A stretch of DNA of 19,524 nt from CAKTOF01 sp964523945. Lineage in GTDB: Bacteria; Bacillota; Clostridia; Oscillospirales; Oscillospiraceae. Below, piece after piece: positions 6,986-14,036 of the stretch. The notes below the pieces were generated by a model that did not search any database, was not told the DNA's origin, and was given only the letters and a program-made list of their open reading frames with translations. Each line of letters opens with the position of its first letter. Within the stretch, counting starts at the first letter, position 1. The stretch covers positions 1-19,524 of the forward strand of contig CAZGBU010000032.1 in the NCBI GenBank assembly GCA_964523945.1, in the 5' to 3' direction. A program made the translations under genes and the position numbers.

Positions 6986-8449
6986 ATGGACGAAATCAAT
7001 CTGACCCCAACCGCCGAAGATGGCCTGCCGGAGGCATCCCAGGCACCGGAGCAGCCCGCTGCGCCGGAACACAGCGGCTGGGAGACGCTCCCACGCACTA
7101 CCGTTGTCGACGTCCGCTTCAAAGACGGCGGCAAGGTCTACTATTTTGACCCGGGCGAATTTGCCATTCGCTCCGGTGACCATGTCATCGTCGAGACAGC
7201 GCGCGGCGCTGAGTTCGGCCTTGCTGCCAGCGGCCTGCATCAGGTTCCGTCGCGCGACATCACCGGACAACTTCGGCCGGTGCTCCGGCTTGCAACTGCC
7301 GACGATGAACGTATCCGCGCACGCAACAAGCATCTCGAAAAAGAGGCCTATACCATCTGCCAGCAGGAGATCGAGCGGCTCGGGCTGGACATGCAGCTCG
7401 CCTCGGCCGAGGTCGCCTTTGACGGCGGCAAGATCCTGTTCTTCTTCACCGCCGACGGGCGCGTGGATTTCCGCGAGCTGGTCAAGTCGCTCGCCTCGGC
7501 GTTCCACACCCGCATCGAGCTGCGCCAGATCGGCGTGCGCGATAAAGCGAAGATGATTGGCGGGCTTGGCATGTGCGGCCGCGCATTTTGCTGCTCGGAA
7601 TTTCTAAGCGATTTCCAGCCAGTCTCAATCAAAATGGCCAAAACGCAGAATCTCAGCCTGAACCCCACCAAGATTTCCGGCGCGTGCGGGCGGCTGATGT
7701 GCTGTCTGAAATACGAGCAGGAGGCCTATGAGGATCTGATCAAATCCTGCCCGAAAAACGAGTCGTTCGTCGATACGCCAGAGGGCCGCGGCACCGTGAC
7801 TGACGTCAATCTGCTCCGCCAGACCGTCAAGGTGCGCATGGAGGACCAGCCAAACACAATTCACACATTCCACAACTGTGATATCTGCGTCTGGCGCAAT
7901 GGGAAGGCCAAAAAGACCGCCCCTCCGATTCCAGACGACTGGGCGCCGATCTCTTCTGATCCGAACCGGCGCAAAAAGGAAGAGGCACCCGACATTGAGG
8001 CCTATCTCAACGCTGCAGCAGCGGCGGACAAGCCAGCCGCGCAGGCCGAATCCAAGCCGGAGCAGTCCAGCGGCAGCGGCAGCCGCCGGCGCGGACACCG
8101 CGGCGGCCAAAAAAACCGTTCCAAGCAGGGCGCACAGGCCAATCAGAAATCAGACGGCGGCCAGAACCGGCCAAAGCCGGACGAGCCGGCGAAAGAGGCC
8201 GCGAAGAGCGTCCAGCCGCAGGCCGGCGGACAAAATCGCAAAAAGCAGTCCCGCCCGCCGCAGGCCGGCCAGGGTGCGCAGCGGCAGGATGGCAGCCAAA
8301 ACCGCAAGAAGCAGCAGCCTGCCGCCAGCGCCGCATCAACGGAATCGCAGCCGTCCGGCGAGGCAAAAAAGCGCAGCGGCAACCGCAGGCGGCGGCACAG
8401 ACCATCGGGCGCCGCAAAACCGCAGGCTGAATCGAATCCGGCTGAATAA
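6986..8449 (+). CDS. ricT: RicT/YaaT (PSP1-domain) protein with long basic repeat tail
   Basis: This is a 487-residue homologue of RicT (YaaT), which with RicA and RicF forms an iron-sulfur complex that directs RNase Y to mRNA in Bacillus subtilis. Residues 36-320 hold the PSP1 core. Cysteines at 197, 202, 203 and 234 reproduce the spacing I recall for the B. subtilis [4Fe-4S] ligands (C161, C166, C167, C198), within GMCGRAFCC and SGACGRLMCC. The last 150 or so residues are different: low-complexity, Gln/Lys/Arg/Ala/Pro rich, with four (G)GQ-NR-K units at about residues 373, 391, 414 and 436, and an arginine cluster (GNRRRRHR) near the end. B. subtilis RicT is about 275 residues and lacks such a tail. 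The start has ATAGGAG five bases upstream. It is co-transcribed with holB and ends at a strong hairpin (8460-8497). Confidence 0.93.
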   Translation: MDEINLTPTAEDGLPEASQAPEQPAAPEHSGWETLPRTTVVDVRFKDGGKVYYFDPGEFAIRSGDHVIVETARGAEFGLAASGLHQVPSRDITGQLRPVLRLATADDERIRARNKHLEKEAYTICQQEIERLGLDMQLASAEVAFDGGKILFFFTADGRVDFRELVKSLASAFHTRIELRQIGVRDKAKMIGGLGMCGRAFCCSEFLSDFQPVSIKMAKTQNLSLNPTKISGACGRLMCCLKYEQEAYEDLIKSCPKNESFVDTPEGRGTVTDVNLLRQTVKVRMEDQPNTIHTFHNCDICVWRNGKAKKTAPPIPDDWAPISSDPNRRKKEEAPDIEAYLNAAAAADKPAAQAESKPEQSSGSGSRRRGHRGGQKNRSKQGAQANQKSDGGQNRPKPDEPAKEAAKSVQPQAGGQNRKKQSRPPQAGQGAQRQDGSQNRKKQQPAASAASTESQPSGEAKKRSGNRRRRHRPSGAAKPQAESNPAE

Positions 8450-8459
8450 GCGCACAGAG

Positions 8460-8497
8460 ATCTGCCCCGGGACGCACCGCGTCCCGGGGCAGATTTT
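8460..8497 (+). terminator. Terminator of the holB-ricT operon
   Basis: A perfect 14-bp stem (8460-8473 with 8481-8494) with a seven-base loop lies 10 bp after the ricT stop, followed only by TTTG. The stem is strong and the U-run short. It also lies just past the 3' end of the convergent minus-strand gene (stop at 8508), so it may serve both. Confidence 0.75.
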
Positions 8498-8507
8498 GCA
8501 GTCTGTG

Positions 8508-9221
8508 TCATCCGGTTCGGGTGACTGTTTGCGATTGGCTCCCCTGCCCGATCGTGACCGTAGCGACAGGCACATCATTTTCATAGAGCGTATAGCTGCC
8601 GGCCGGCAGTCCCCAGAACGTGCAGTACTGTGTCTCACTGCTGCCTGCTTCAAACGTGATGACGCGGCAGTCATGCTCCACTGTCCCGCCCTCAAGCCGG
8701 TACAGATACTGCGCTGCGCTGCCGGATGGTGCCGTCCGTACAACAGTCAGGCTGCCACGTACTGTCTCAGACAGTGTCAGCGATTCGCCGTCGGTCCACC
8801 CCGGGCCGGACACATCTACAACCGACGCGTTTTCGCGCAGCGTGAAGCTGACGTCCGCGCGGCCGTCCATCGCAACCGTCCACTGCCCTGGCACAAGCGA
8901 GAGTGTCAGCATGCCGTCCTCCGGTGCGAGCGCTTCGCGCTGCGCCCCGTCCGCGCCGATCAGGCGCAGCTGTGTGCCAGCCGGTATATCCTCCAGGCAG
9001 ACCGCCAGCAGCACAGGCTCGGCCTGTAACGGCTCCATATCTGCGGCTGCCTGCGGCAGTGTATCGCCGGTTTCCGCCGTCTGTGCCGGCGGCACGGCGG
9101 CTGCCGGTTCGGCCGTTGTTGTGCCGGCCTCGACCGCCATCGGCGCCGCCGTTGTCAAAAACACGCCGACCGACAGCAGCAGCGCCGCAACGCCGGCAGA
9201 TCGTTCCAGTCTCCATCGCAT
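8508..9221 (-). CDS. Exported beta-sandwich (prealbumin/SpaA-like) protein, function unknown
   Basis: This is a 237-residue secreted protein. A clear signal peptide starts it: a basic n-region (MRWRLER), a hydrophobic core (AGVAALLLSVGVFLTTAA) and a likely cleavage after the Ala-rich end near residue 32. An Ala/Thr/Pro-rich linker of about 40 residues follows. The rest looks like two beta-sandwich units. The first spans about residues 70-135 (IPAGTQLRLIGADG to LVPGQWTVAMDG). The second, about 140-237, ends in LPAGSYTLYENDVPVATVTI, typical of SpaA/Cna-B prealbumin-like domains. There is no LPXTG sorting motif, no C-terminal membrane helix and no catalytic motif that I can see, so attachment and role are open. 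GGAGGT at 9234-9229 precedes the ATG by seven bases. It stands alone, convergent with holB-ricT. Confidence 0.7.
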   Translation of the reverse strand: MRWRLERSAGVAALLLSVGVFLTTAAPMAVEAGTTTAEPAAAVPPAQTAETGDTLPQAAADMEPLQAEPVLLAVCLEDIPAGTQLRLIGADGAQREALAPEDGMLTLSLVPGQWTVAMDGRADVSFTLRENASVVDVSGPGWTDGESLTLSETVRGSLTVVRTAPSGSAAQYLYRLEGGTVEHDCRVITFEAGSSETQYCTFWGLPAGSYTLYENDVPVATVTIGQGSQSQTVTRTG

Positions 9222-9351
9222 GGCTTGTACCTCCGTCCGTTGGTTTTTCCCAGTCTAACCCAACGGCGCGGCAAAAGCGAAAGAAGCCTGTCGATAAGAA
9301 AAATCAATCTTCTGCATGCGAACTTTTCATGACAGATTCCGCGGAAAACAC

Positions 9352-9380
9352 TTCAAACTCCGCTTTGTTTCTGATATGAT
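9352..9380 (+). promoter_or_regulatory. Promoter of the FAD oxidoreductase gene
   Basis: TTCAAA (9352-9357) and TATGAT (9375-9380) are 17 bases apart, with TG at 9372-9373 giving an extended -10. The predicted start near 9387 is about 26 bases before the ATG at 9413. Confidence 0.65.
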
Positions 9381-9412
9381 GAAATTGGATTTTTGTGAAA
9401 AGGAGAATGCAC

Positions 9413-11233
9413 ATGAGCGAACCAAGAGTGATCTCCCAGGCCGAATACCTGGCCAAGACCTATGCGCAGGGCAATCGCCGGCAGGATCCGGAGGCCACCG
9501 CGCCGCAGACCCCGCAGGATTACATCGACCGCGTCATGCGGGGCGACGCTCTCGTCTCGATGCAGGTTGGCAGCGTCGAAGGTCTGGGCCTGACGCCGGG
9601 CGAGGTCATGAACAACCGCCCGCTCTGGCTCGGTGAGCCGCCCGAAATCGACGCGTTCGACTATGAAATCGACTGCGGTGTACTGGTGATCGGCTCCGGT
9701 CCAGCCGGCAGCACAGCGACGCTCCGTCTGACTGAACTGGGCGCGGACGTGCTCTGCCTCGAGGCGCAGACCTGGGAGGAATACGACGCGTTTGCCTGCG
9801 ACATGGCAACGTACAACTCGAAGTTCTTTCTCGAGCGCGGCGTGCCGGAATACGACCTGATGGAAGTCTACAACGAGTACATGCGCAAGGCGCTTGGCCA
9901 TGCGCACCCAAAGCTTGTGCGCGACTATGTCACCCGCTCCGGCGAAATGATCGATTGGGTGCTGCAGTTCATTCCGCAGGAATATATTGACGCTTATGCG
10001 CATCCGACGCAATATAAGGGCAATCGGTACTTCACTGGCGAGACGTGCGGGCAAAAGAGCTTCATCGGCATGCTTCAGTGGCGCGACAAGGAGACAAACA
10101 ACAACATGTGGCCGTTCGTGATGCGTTCGCTGCACACCGAGGCGCAGCGGCGCGGCGCGCGCTATCTCTATGGCGCACAGGCCATCCGCCTGTATCAGGA
10201 TGAGGCAGGTGCAATCTGCGGCTGCGCTGCACGCGACATTGACGGGAAATTCTTTAAAATCAACTGCCGCGCGGCCGTCGCGGCTGCCGGCGATTTTGGC
10301 GGCAATCCGGATATGCGCCTTGATCTGTGCGACACGTTGCGCAACCTTGCCTGGTCGGTCGGCCTCGACCGGACAGACGCGAACAGCATTGAAAGCGGCG
10401 GGCGCGACGGCTCCGGCATCCGCATGTGCCTTTGGGCCGGCGGCACGATGGAAGCCGGTCCGCGTGCCGGCCAGGGCGCTTCGGTCAATGACAAGCCGAG
10501 CATGCCGTTTGGCGGCTGCTGGCCAACCTTTGGCCCGGACGGCAGACGGTTTATGAATGAGACAATCACCAAATTCGGTGCAAACGGCGCAGTTGATATG
10601 CTGCCGTCGGGCGGCGTTGTCGCCACCGTCACCGATGCAAATTGGGACGAATACTGTGAACATCAGGGGTATGGCCACGAGGTCATGGACCGCAGCAACG
10701 ACTACATGCTCTCGGTCGTGCGCGCGGATATGGCGGCGTGCAAGCCCGGTCCCGACGGCTTCGACGTGCACTGCTTTGCACGCTATGGGGAAAGCTTCGA
10801 CCACATTTTCGCCGCCAACACCATTGAAGAACTCGGTTCCTATCTCGGCTACGAGGGCGAATCGCTCGCCAATTTCGTTGCGGAGGTCGCACATTGGAAC
10901 GAGATGTGCGAGGCCGGTTATGACAGCGACTGGGGCTGTGACCCGACATATATGTTCCCGATCAAGGATGCGCCGTTCTTCGGTGCGGCCGCAAAAACCG
11001 GCGAGATGAAGCCGCACGGCGGCCTGTGCCAGCATGCCGGCGTATGCACAGACGGCAGTTATAACGTTCTGGACAAGGACAAAAAGCCAATCCCCGGCCT
11101 GTATGCAATCGGCAATTGCTGCGGCCAGCGTTTCGGCGTCCAGTATCACACGCCGACCGCCGGCAATTCCTGCGGCAGCGCGATGACAACCGGCTATGTC
11201 GCCGCGGAGTACATCGCCAAGGCGTTTGCCTGA
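9413..11233 (+). CDS. FAD-dependent oxidoreductase, fumarate reductase/ketosteroid dehydrogenase superfamily
   Basis: This is a 606-residue soluble flavoprotein. The dinucleotide-binding loop GSGPAG is at residues 94-99 in the stretch GVLVIGSGPAGSTATLRL, with an acidic strand end (LCLEA) that would hold the FAD ribose. The C-terminal FAD box is GLYAIGNCCGQRFG. There is no signal peptide, FMN-binding domain or heme motif, so a cytosolic enzyme is likely. About 90 residues precede the Rossmann fold, longer than usual. In fumarate reductases the last block contains an arginine (NRLGGN) that binds substrate carboxylate; here the equivalent stretch reads HTPTAGNSCG, so fumarate is unlikely as substrate. 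The layout of that block recalls ketosteroid dehydrogenases, but the substrate is unknown. ATG 9413 has AAAAGGAG seven bases upstream; an in-frame GTG at 9395 lies over that site. It is a single-gene unit between its own promoter and terminator. Confidence 0.85.
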   Translation: MSEPRVISQAEYLAKTYAQGNRRQDPEATAPQTPQDYIDRVMRGDALVSMQVGSVEGLGLTPGEVMNNRPLWLGEPPEIDAFDYEIDCGVLVIGSGPAGSTATLRLTELGADVLCLEAQTWEEYDAFACDMATYNSKFFLERGVPEYDLMEVYNEYMRKALGHAHPKLVRDYVTRSGEMIDWVLQFIPQEYIDAYAHPTQYKGNRYFTGETCGQKSFIGMLQWRDKETNNNMWPFVMRSLHTEAQRRGARYLYGAQAIRLYQDEAGAICGCAARDIDGKFFKINCRAAVAAAGDFGGNPDMRLDLCDTLRNLAWSVGLDRTDANSIESGGRDGSGIRMCLWAGGTMEAGPRAGQGASVNDKPSMPFGGCWPTFGPDGRRFMNETITKFGANGAVDMLPSGGVVATVTDANWDEYCEHQGYGHEVMDRSNDYMLSVVRADMAACKPGPDGFDVHCFARYGESFDHIFAANTIEELGSYLGYEGESLANFVAEVAHWNEMCEAGYDSDWGCDPTYMFPIKDAPFFGAAAKTGEMKPHGGLCQHAGVCTDGSYNVLDKDKKPIPGLYAIGNCCGQRFGVQYHTPTAGNSCGSAMTTGYVAAEYIAKAFA

Positions 11234-11244
11234 ATATCAAGAAA

Positions 11245-11280
11245 GCGCCCGTCCTGCGTGGCAGGACGGGCGCGCTTTCC
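11245..11280 (+). terminator. Terminator between convergent genes
   Basis: A perfect 13-bp stem (11245-11257 with 11261-11273) with a three-base loop lies 11 bp after the oxidoreductase stop, followed by GCTTTCC. On the minus strand the same stem is followed by TTTCTTGATATT, so it can terminate the converging DUF6273-like gene as well. Confidence 0.8.
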
Positions 11281-11281
11281 T

Positions 11282-12139
11282 TCAGCCGCCGATGCGGTAA
11301 TACGGTTCTTCCACGCCGACGTCGGCGATCTCGAGATCCGAGCGGACATTGATCAGCGGCCGAAGGCCGACTACATCGTTGTAGGCATATGTATACGAAA
11401 CTGAGCCATACGGACTCATCACGCGAACCAGGAAGCGGTAGAGCGTACTCGGTGTACGCATGTAGTACCACCAGCCGAATTTCGGATCGTACATCTGCGC
11501 TTTGTCGTAGAACAGCCCCTTTTCCGGCTCCTCTGGGTTCCAGCTGCGGCCAAAACGCGAGAGCTGGTCGTCGCTGGGCGTGGCCTTGAAAATGTAGTGA
11601 TCGTAGAAAATCGGCAGCGGGCGCCCCTCTGCCAGGCCAAGCTCATCCCCCTTGTTCATCTCGGTGCGGCTGGGCAGAAAAACGCTCGCGCGAACCGTCT
11701 GCACTTCTCCCTTGCCGCGGCCTGTGCGCACAATCACCGGAATATCCATCGGCGCAAGCGCGCCGCGCAGCGCATCGCTCAGGCGCGTCAGGAAGCCCGG
11801 CTCTGCCGCATACGGGTGCTCGCCGTAGCGCAGCCGTTCTGCCTCGGGGGACGTGTCGTACTCGTGTGTGGGATGAAACCATTCCGTCTCGTCTGAGTTG
11901 AGCCACTGGTGCAGATTGCTCAGTGGGTAGTTGTTGTTGCCAAACTGATCGGAGGCCTCGTAGGGATAACGGCACTTCTTACCCGGCTCCGCTGCGTCGA
12001 GCGCGCACACGCCGATGACATGGTTTGTCAGCAGTGTTGTGACGCCAGACGCATAATGATCCTGCGCAGCAATGCGGAACACAATGCCGCTTTTCGGATC
12101 GTAGAGCTTTCGTCCAATGCCGATCGAACCGATTTTCAC
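11282..12139 (-). CDS. DUF6273-like protein (C-type-lectin-like fold suspected)
   Basis: This is a 285-residue protein of unknown function. It resembles the DUF6273 family: an N-terminal strand pair around a basic GIGRKLYD, then the signature YEASDQFGNNNYPLSNLHQW with LNS immediately after (about residues 60-82). GFLTRLSDALRGAL follows, then a C-terminal half with WWYYMRTPS, RVMSPYGSVS and VVGLRPLINV. The WW...R(S/T)P and G(L/V)RP pair is the pattern of the formylglycine-generating-enzyme/C-type-lectin fold seen in many Firmicute phage and surface proteins. There is no signal peptide or membrane helix. The start is GTG at 12139, sharing GTGA with the stop of the upstream Cys-rich gene, and preceded by GGGAGG at seven bases; the two are therefore translationally coupled. 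The last codon lies two bases from a terminator. GC (67% in one counted line) matches the backbone. Function is not assigned. Confidence 0.75.
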   Translation of the reverse strand: MKIGSIGIGRKLYDPKSGIVFRIAAQDHYASGVTTLLTNHVIGVCALDAAEPGKKCRYPYEASDQFGNNNYPLSNLHQWLNSDETEWFHPTHEYDTSPEAERLRYGEHPYAAEPGFLTRLSDALRGALAPMDIPVIVRTGRGKGEVQTVRASVFLPSRTEMNKGDELGLAEGRPLPIFYDHYIFKATPSDDQLSRFGRSWNPEEPEKGLFYDKAQMYDPKFGWWYYMRTPSTLYRFLVRVMSPYGSVSYTYAYNDVVGLRPLINVRSDLEIADVGVEEPYYRIGG

Positions 12140-12519
12140 TGCGCATCCTCCCTTCCCGCTTCACGCGCGGCGGCGGCAGCGGCGATCATATCCTCGCCGA
12201 CCTTGCGGGCGATGGCCGCCGTCTTTTCCGCGCCATAGCGCTCTACAAACAGATCCTGTTTGCAGTGGTGGAAATGGCAGTGCTCGCCGAGGCCCAACAC
12301 GCCGAGCGCGCGGTTGAGCTCCGCATGGTGCTGCGAGCAGTACTCGCAGAAGCCGTGCAGCGGGCAGGTACGCGTCGGACACGGGCAGTTCGGATTCATC
12401 CGCAGATCTTCGGGGATGATGGACGAGCTGTTCTCCATCCCCGGCTGGTCCGGTGAAAGCGTGTGGCCCGGGATCAGGCCATGCTCGACCAGCATCATTG
12501 CACGTTTCTTTTCGTTCAT
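12136..12519 (-). CDS. Small Cys/His-rich protein, probable metal-binding
   Basis: This 127-residue protein is not one I can name. Its centre (about residues 40-90) carries a dense ligand cluster, PNCPCPTRTCPLHGFCEYC, followed by SQHH and later GEHCHFHHCKQDL. That is seven Cys and several His in about 50 residues, the kind seen in small zinc- or iron-binding Clostridia proteins annotated only as DUFs. The N terminus (MNEKKRAMMLVEHGLIPGH) and the Ala-rich helical C terminus (KTAAIARKVGEDMIAAAAAA) are without known domain. There is no signal peptide. ATG 12519 is chosen because AAAGGAG lies ten bases upstream; an in-frame ATG at 12609 has none and would start in low-complexity sequence. It is the first gene of a two-gene unit with the DUF6273-like gene (GTGA overlap), below a plausible promoter at 12639-12667. 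Confidence 0.75.
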   Translation of the reverse strand: MNEKKRAMMLVEHGLIPGHTLSPDQPGMENSSSIIPEDLRMNPNCPCPTRTCPLHGFCEYCSQHHAELNRALGVLGLGEHCHFHHCKQDLFVERYGAEKTAAIARKVGEDMIAAAAAAREAGREDAQ

Positions 12520-12638
12520 GTTGCCATCGCTCCTTTGTCTGGTTTCCGCCGGGACACCATCCGGTTGGGACATCCGGTTGGAAACGCGCCGGCCTGCGCC
12601 CAATTCCATCCGGCCGCCGGTTCCCTCTGTATTTTAAT

Positions 12639-12667
12639 AGTTTAGCACAGGACAGCTGCGCCGTAAA
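12639..12667 (-). promoter_or_regulatory. Possible promoter for the Cys-rich/DUF6273 pair
   Basis: On the minus strand, TTTACG (12667-12662) and TAAACT (12644-12639) are separated by 17 bases. An AT-rich stretch, TATTAAAAT, follows directly. Both boxes deviate from consensus. It lies between the GH18 remnant stop (12686) and the ATG at 12519, leaving a leader of about 110 bases with no hairpin I can support. Confidence 0.4.
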
Positions 12668-12685
12668 GCGGAAACTTTTCACCCG

Positions 12686-13120
12686 TTATGCGAACTTTGC
12701 AATCTGGTAGAGCGCGGCAAGAATACTGAAATTCTGGGTGAATGGCCGCATGAAGTTCCAGTAGCCGACCCCGCGGAAGCCATATTCGTCGATCAGGCGC
12801 AGCTTGGCCAGGCTGCTGCGCGCATCCTCAAACCACACCTCATGCACCTGCCCGGCCATGTCGGTGTAATAGAAATACGGCGTTGCGCTCGTCTCATCAA
12901 ACTGGATCTCTGCCCCGACCTCGGCGGCCAGCCGGACGGCCTGTTCGTTGCCGATCAGCTGTGCGCGCGTCGATCCGGCGTGAAACGGCAGCGTCCAGTT
13001 ATAGGCGTAGTTGGGAAATCCCATAAAGATTTTCTCCGGCGGAATCTCGGTGATCGCGTAGTCGAGCACGCGCCGCACCGATGCAATTGGCGCAACCGCC
13101 ATCGGCGGGCCATATGTATA
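12686..13120 (-). pseudogene. 3' remnant of a YaaH/SleL-type GH18 spore peptidoglycan hydrolase gene
   Basis: About 145 residues match the C-terminal part of the GH18 glycosidase domain of YaaH/SleL-type enzymes, which cleave spore cortex peptidoglycan during germination. Hallmarks are YTYGPPMAVAPI, PPEKIFMGFPNY, AEIQFDET, EVWFEDARS and GVGYWNFMRPF. Homology starts abruptly at about 13120 (Tyr-Thr-Tyr-Gly) and the frame meets a TAA stop at 13135-13133. The preceding codons (Gly-Ser-Arg-Arg) no longer fit the family. The N-terminal half is therefore absent, including any LysM repeats and the catalytic DxxDxDxE motif of GH18. No other part of the gene is visible anywhere in the window. An internal ATG (13102) would give 138 residues, but no ribosome site precedes it. 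A dead remnant is the best reading. Confidence 0.85.
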
Positions 13121-13146
13121 CCGCCTGCTGCCTTAACGGTCGACTG

Positions 13147-13180
13147 CAAAGCCGCCGCCCTGATCGGGGCGGCGGCTTTG
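13147..13180 (-). terminator. Hairpin after the phage tail cassette
   Basis: A stem of about 14 bp (13147-13160 with 13167-13180; six-base loop) lies 32 bp downstream of the minus-strand tail-accessory gene. The minus-strand 3' flank has only a weak U-run (CTTTGCAG). It probably ends the tail cassette and sits just upstream of the truncated GH18 homology. Confidence 0.6.
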
Positions 13181-13211
13181 TCATGGCACCCGCTGTTGGA
13201 CCTGTTTCAAA

Positions 13212-13442
13212 TCAGGATTCTTCTGACGCTTCTGGCTCCTCCGGCGGAACTATACCGGGCGAGAGCGCCGTCACGGTCATCACGCCCGCGATCTCCTGCG
13301 CGCTCACGTCTACAAAAGGAAACGTCTCCGGCACCGCCAGCTCCTCCGGGATCAGCGCCCAGCCGGCCGGCACAACGGCCAGCGGCGCGTTCTGATTGCG
13401 GTGTGCGCCGTTTTCCAGCGCGGTTAGCTCGATGATCTTCAT
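13212..13442 (-). CDS. Small phage tail-accessory-type protein
   Basis: This is a 76-residue acidic protein, MKIIELTALENGAHRNQN onward, with PAGWALIPEELAVPETFPFVDV and IAGVMTVTALSPG, ending in a Pro/Glu tail (PPEEPEASEES). Short proteins of exactly this build (KIIELxALENGAHRNQ, then a GWAxIP phrase) are, as I recall, common next to tail-fibre genes of clostridial prophages, where their role is not characterised. ATG 13442 overlaps the stop of the tail-fibre gene as ATGA, and GGAGGAG lies six bases upstream within that gene, so the two are translationally coupled. A terminator hairpin follows at 13147-13180. There is no membrane segment, so it is not a holin. Confidence 0.75.
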   Translation of the reverse strand: MKIIELTALENGAHRNQNAPLAVVPAGWALIPEELAVPETFPFVDVSAQEIAGVMTVTALSPGIVPPEEPEASEES

Positions 13443-13936
13443 GCGCTCTCCTCCGTCTGATAGATGTAAAAATAGAAGTAGTTCTTCTCGCTGTCGTTCA
13501 TCTGGCCGATATCGCTCGCGTACGACGAGCCGCCCTGCAGCGCGCTGCCGCCGGACTGGCAATACCATGTCGCCGTTTTTCCGTCTGCACTCCAGGTGAC
13601 GTTGTTGACGCCGTAGCCGTCTGATCCATAGCGGGCGTAAGCGTACTGCGGCCCGTTCGGGAAGTTGGAAAGATCAAGCCGAGCGCCGGAATCCTGTCCA
13701 AAAATGAACACGCACAGCGGCTTATGGGCAAACGTCAGCGTACTCTTGTTGTTGATGCCGTACACGCCGGTGCCGACATAGCTGCCGGTCTGCAGCATCA
13801 CATTGCCGGCAGCAGCCGATGCGGCCGCCGCGATTGCGGTGTCGACTGCGCTGAAGTTCGCGTTGATCTCATCGACATTGACGCTGTCGCTTCCTGCCCA
13901 CAGCGTCAGCTCGTAGTTGCCTGTTTTGGTTGACAT
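13439..13936 (-). CDS. Phage tail-fibre/appendage-like protein
   Basis: This is a 165-residue protein. The N terminus (MSTKTGNYELTLWAGSDSVN, then VDEINANFSAVDTAIAAA) is the connector seen at the start of tail fibres and baseplate appendages of many clostridial prophages, which attach through INxNFxxxD. An Ala-rich helix (about 32-45) follows, and then a beta-rich tip: YVGTGVYGINNKSTLTF, KPLCVFIFGQDSG, VTWSADGKTATWYC. Tips of this kind usually bind host surface. ATG 13936 is chosen because GAAAGGGGAG lies three bases upstream on the minus strand; a 6-bp hairpin (13949-13963) sits just before that site. The frame is open further upstream, to 14101, but without homology or ribosome site. No capsid, tail tube, holin, lysin or integrase gene accompanies it. 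It forms an ATGA-linked pair with the 76-residue gene. Confidence 0.75.
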   Translation of the reverse strand: MSTKTGNYELTLWAGSDSVNVDEINANFSAVDTAIAAAASAAAGNVMLQTGSYVGTGVYGINNKSTLTFAHKPLCVFIFGQDSGARLDLSNFPNGPQYAYARYGSDGYGVNNVTWSADGKTATWYCQSGGSALQGGSSYASDIGQMNDSEKNYFYFYIYQTEESA

Positions 13937-14036
13937 AACTCCCCTTTCGCCGCATTGTGCGGCATATGGGCGGCTCGTCTGTTCCGCCCCGGTGAATTGG
14001 ATGGTGAGCGCTCTCATCCAAGGTGCACGAACCGCC

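Noticed and set aside
9353..11149. A 598-codon open frame on the minus strand opposite the FAD oxidoreductase.
   Set aside because: It is a GC-driven mirror frame of a well-supported flavoprotein; its protein has no recognisable domain and no ribosome site.
11282..11480. Diversity-generating retroelement target in the lectin-like end of the DUF6273-like protein.
   Set aside because: No reverse transcriptase gene or template repeat is in the window, and no adenine-biased repeat of this end was seen.
12686..13102. A full 138-residue gene starting at the internal ATG.
   Set aside because: No ribosome site precedes it, the GH18 catalytic motif is missing, and homology clearly continues upstream of the ATG.
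11282..13936. A complete prophage.
   Set aside because: Only two tail-type genes are recognisable; there is no integrase, terminase, capsid, holin or lysin.
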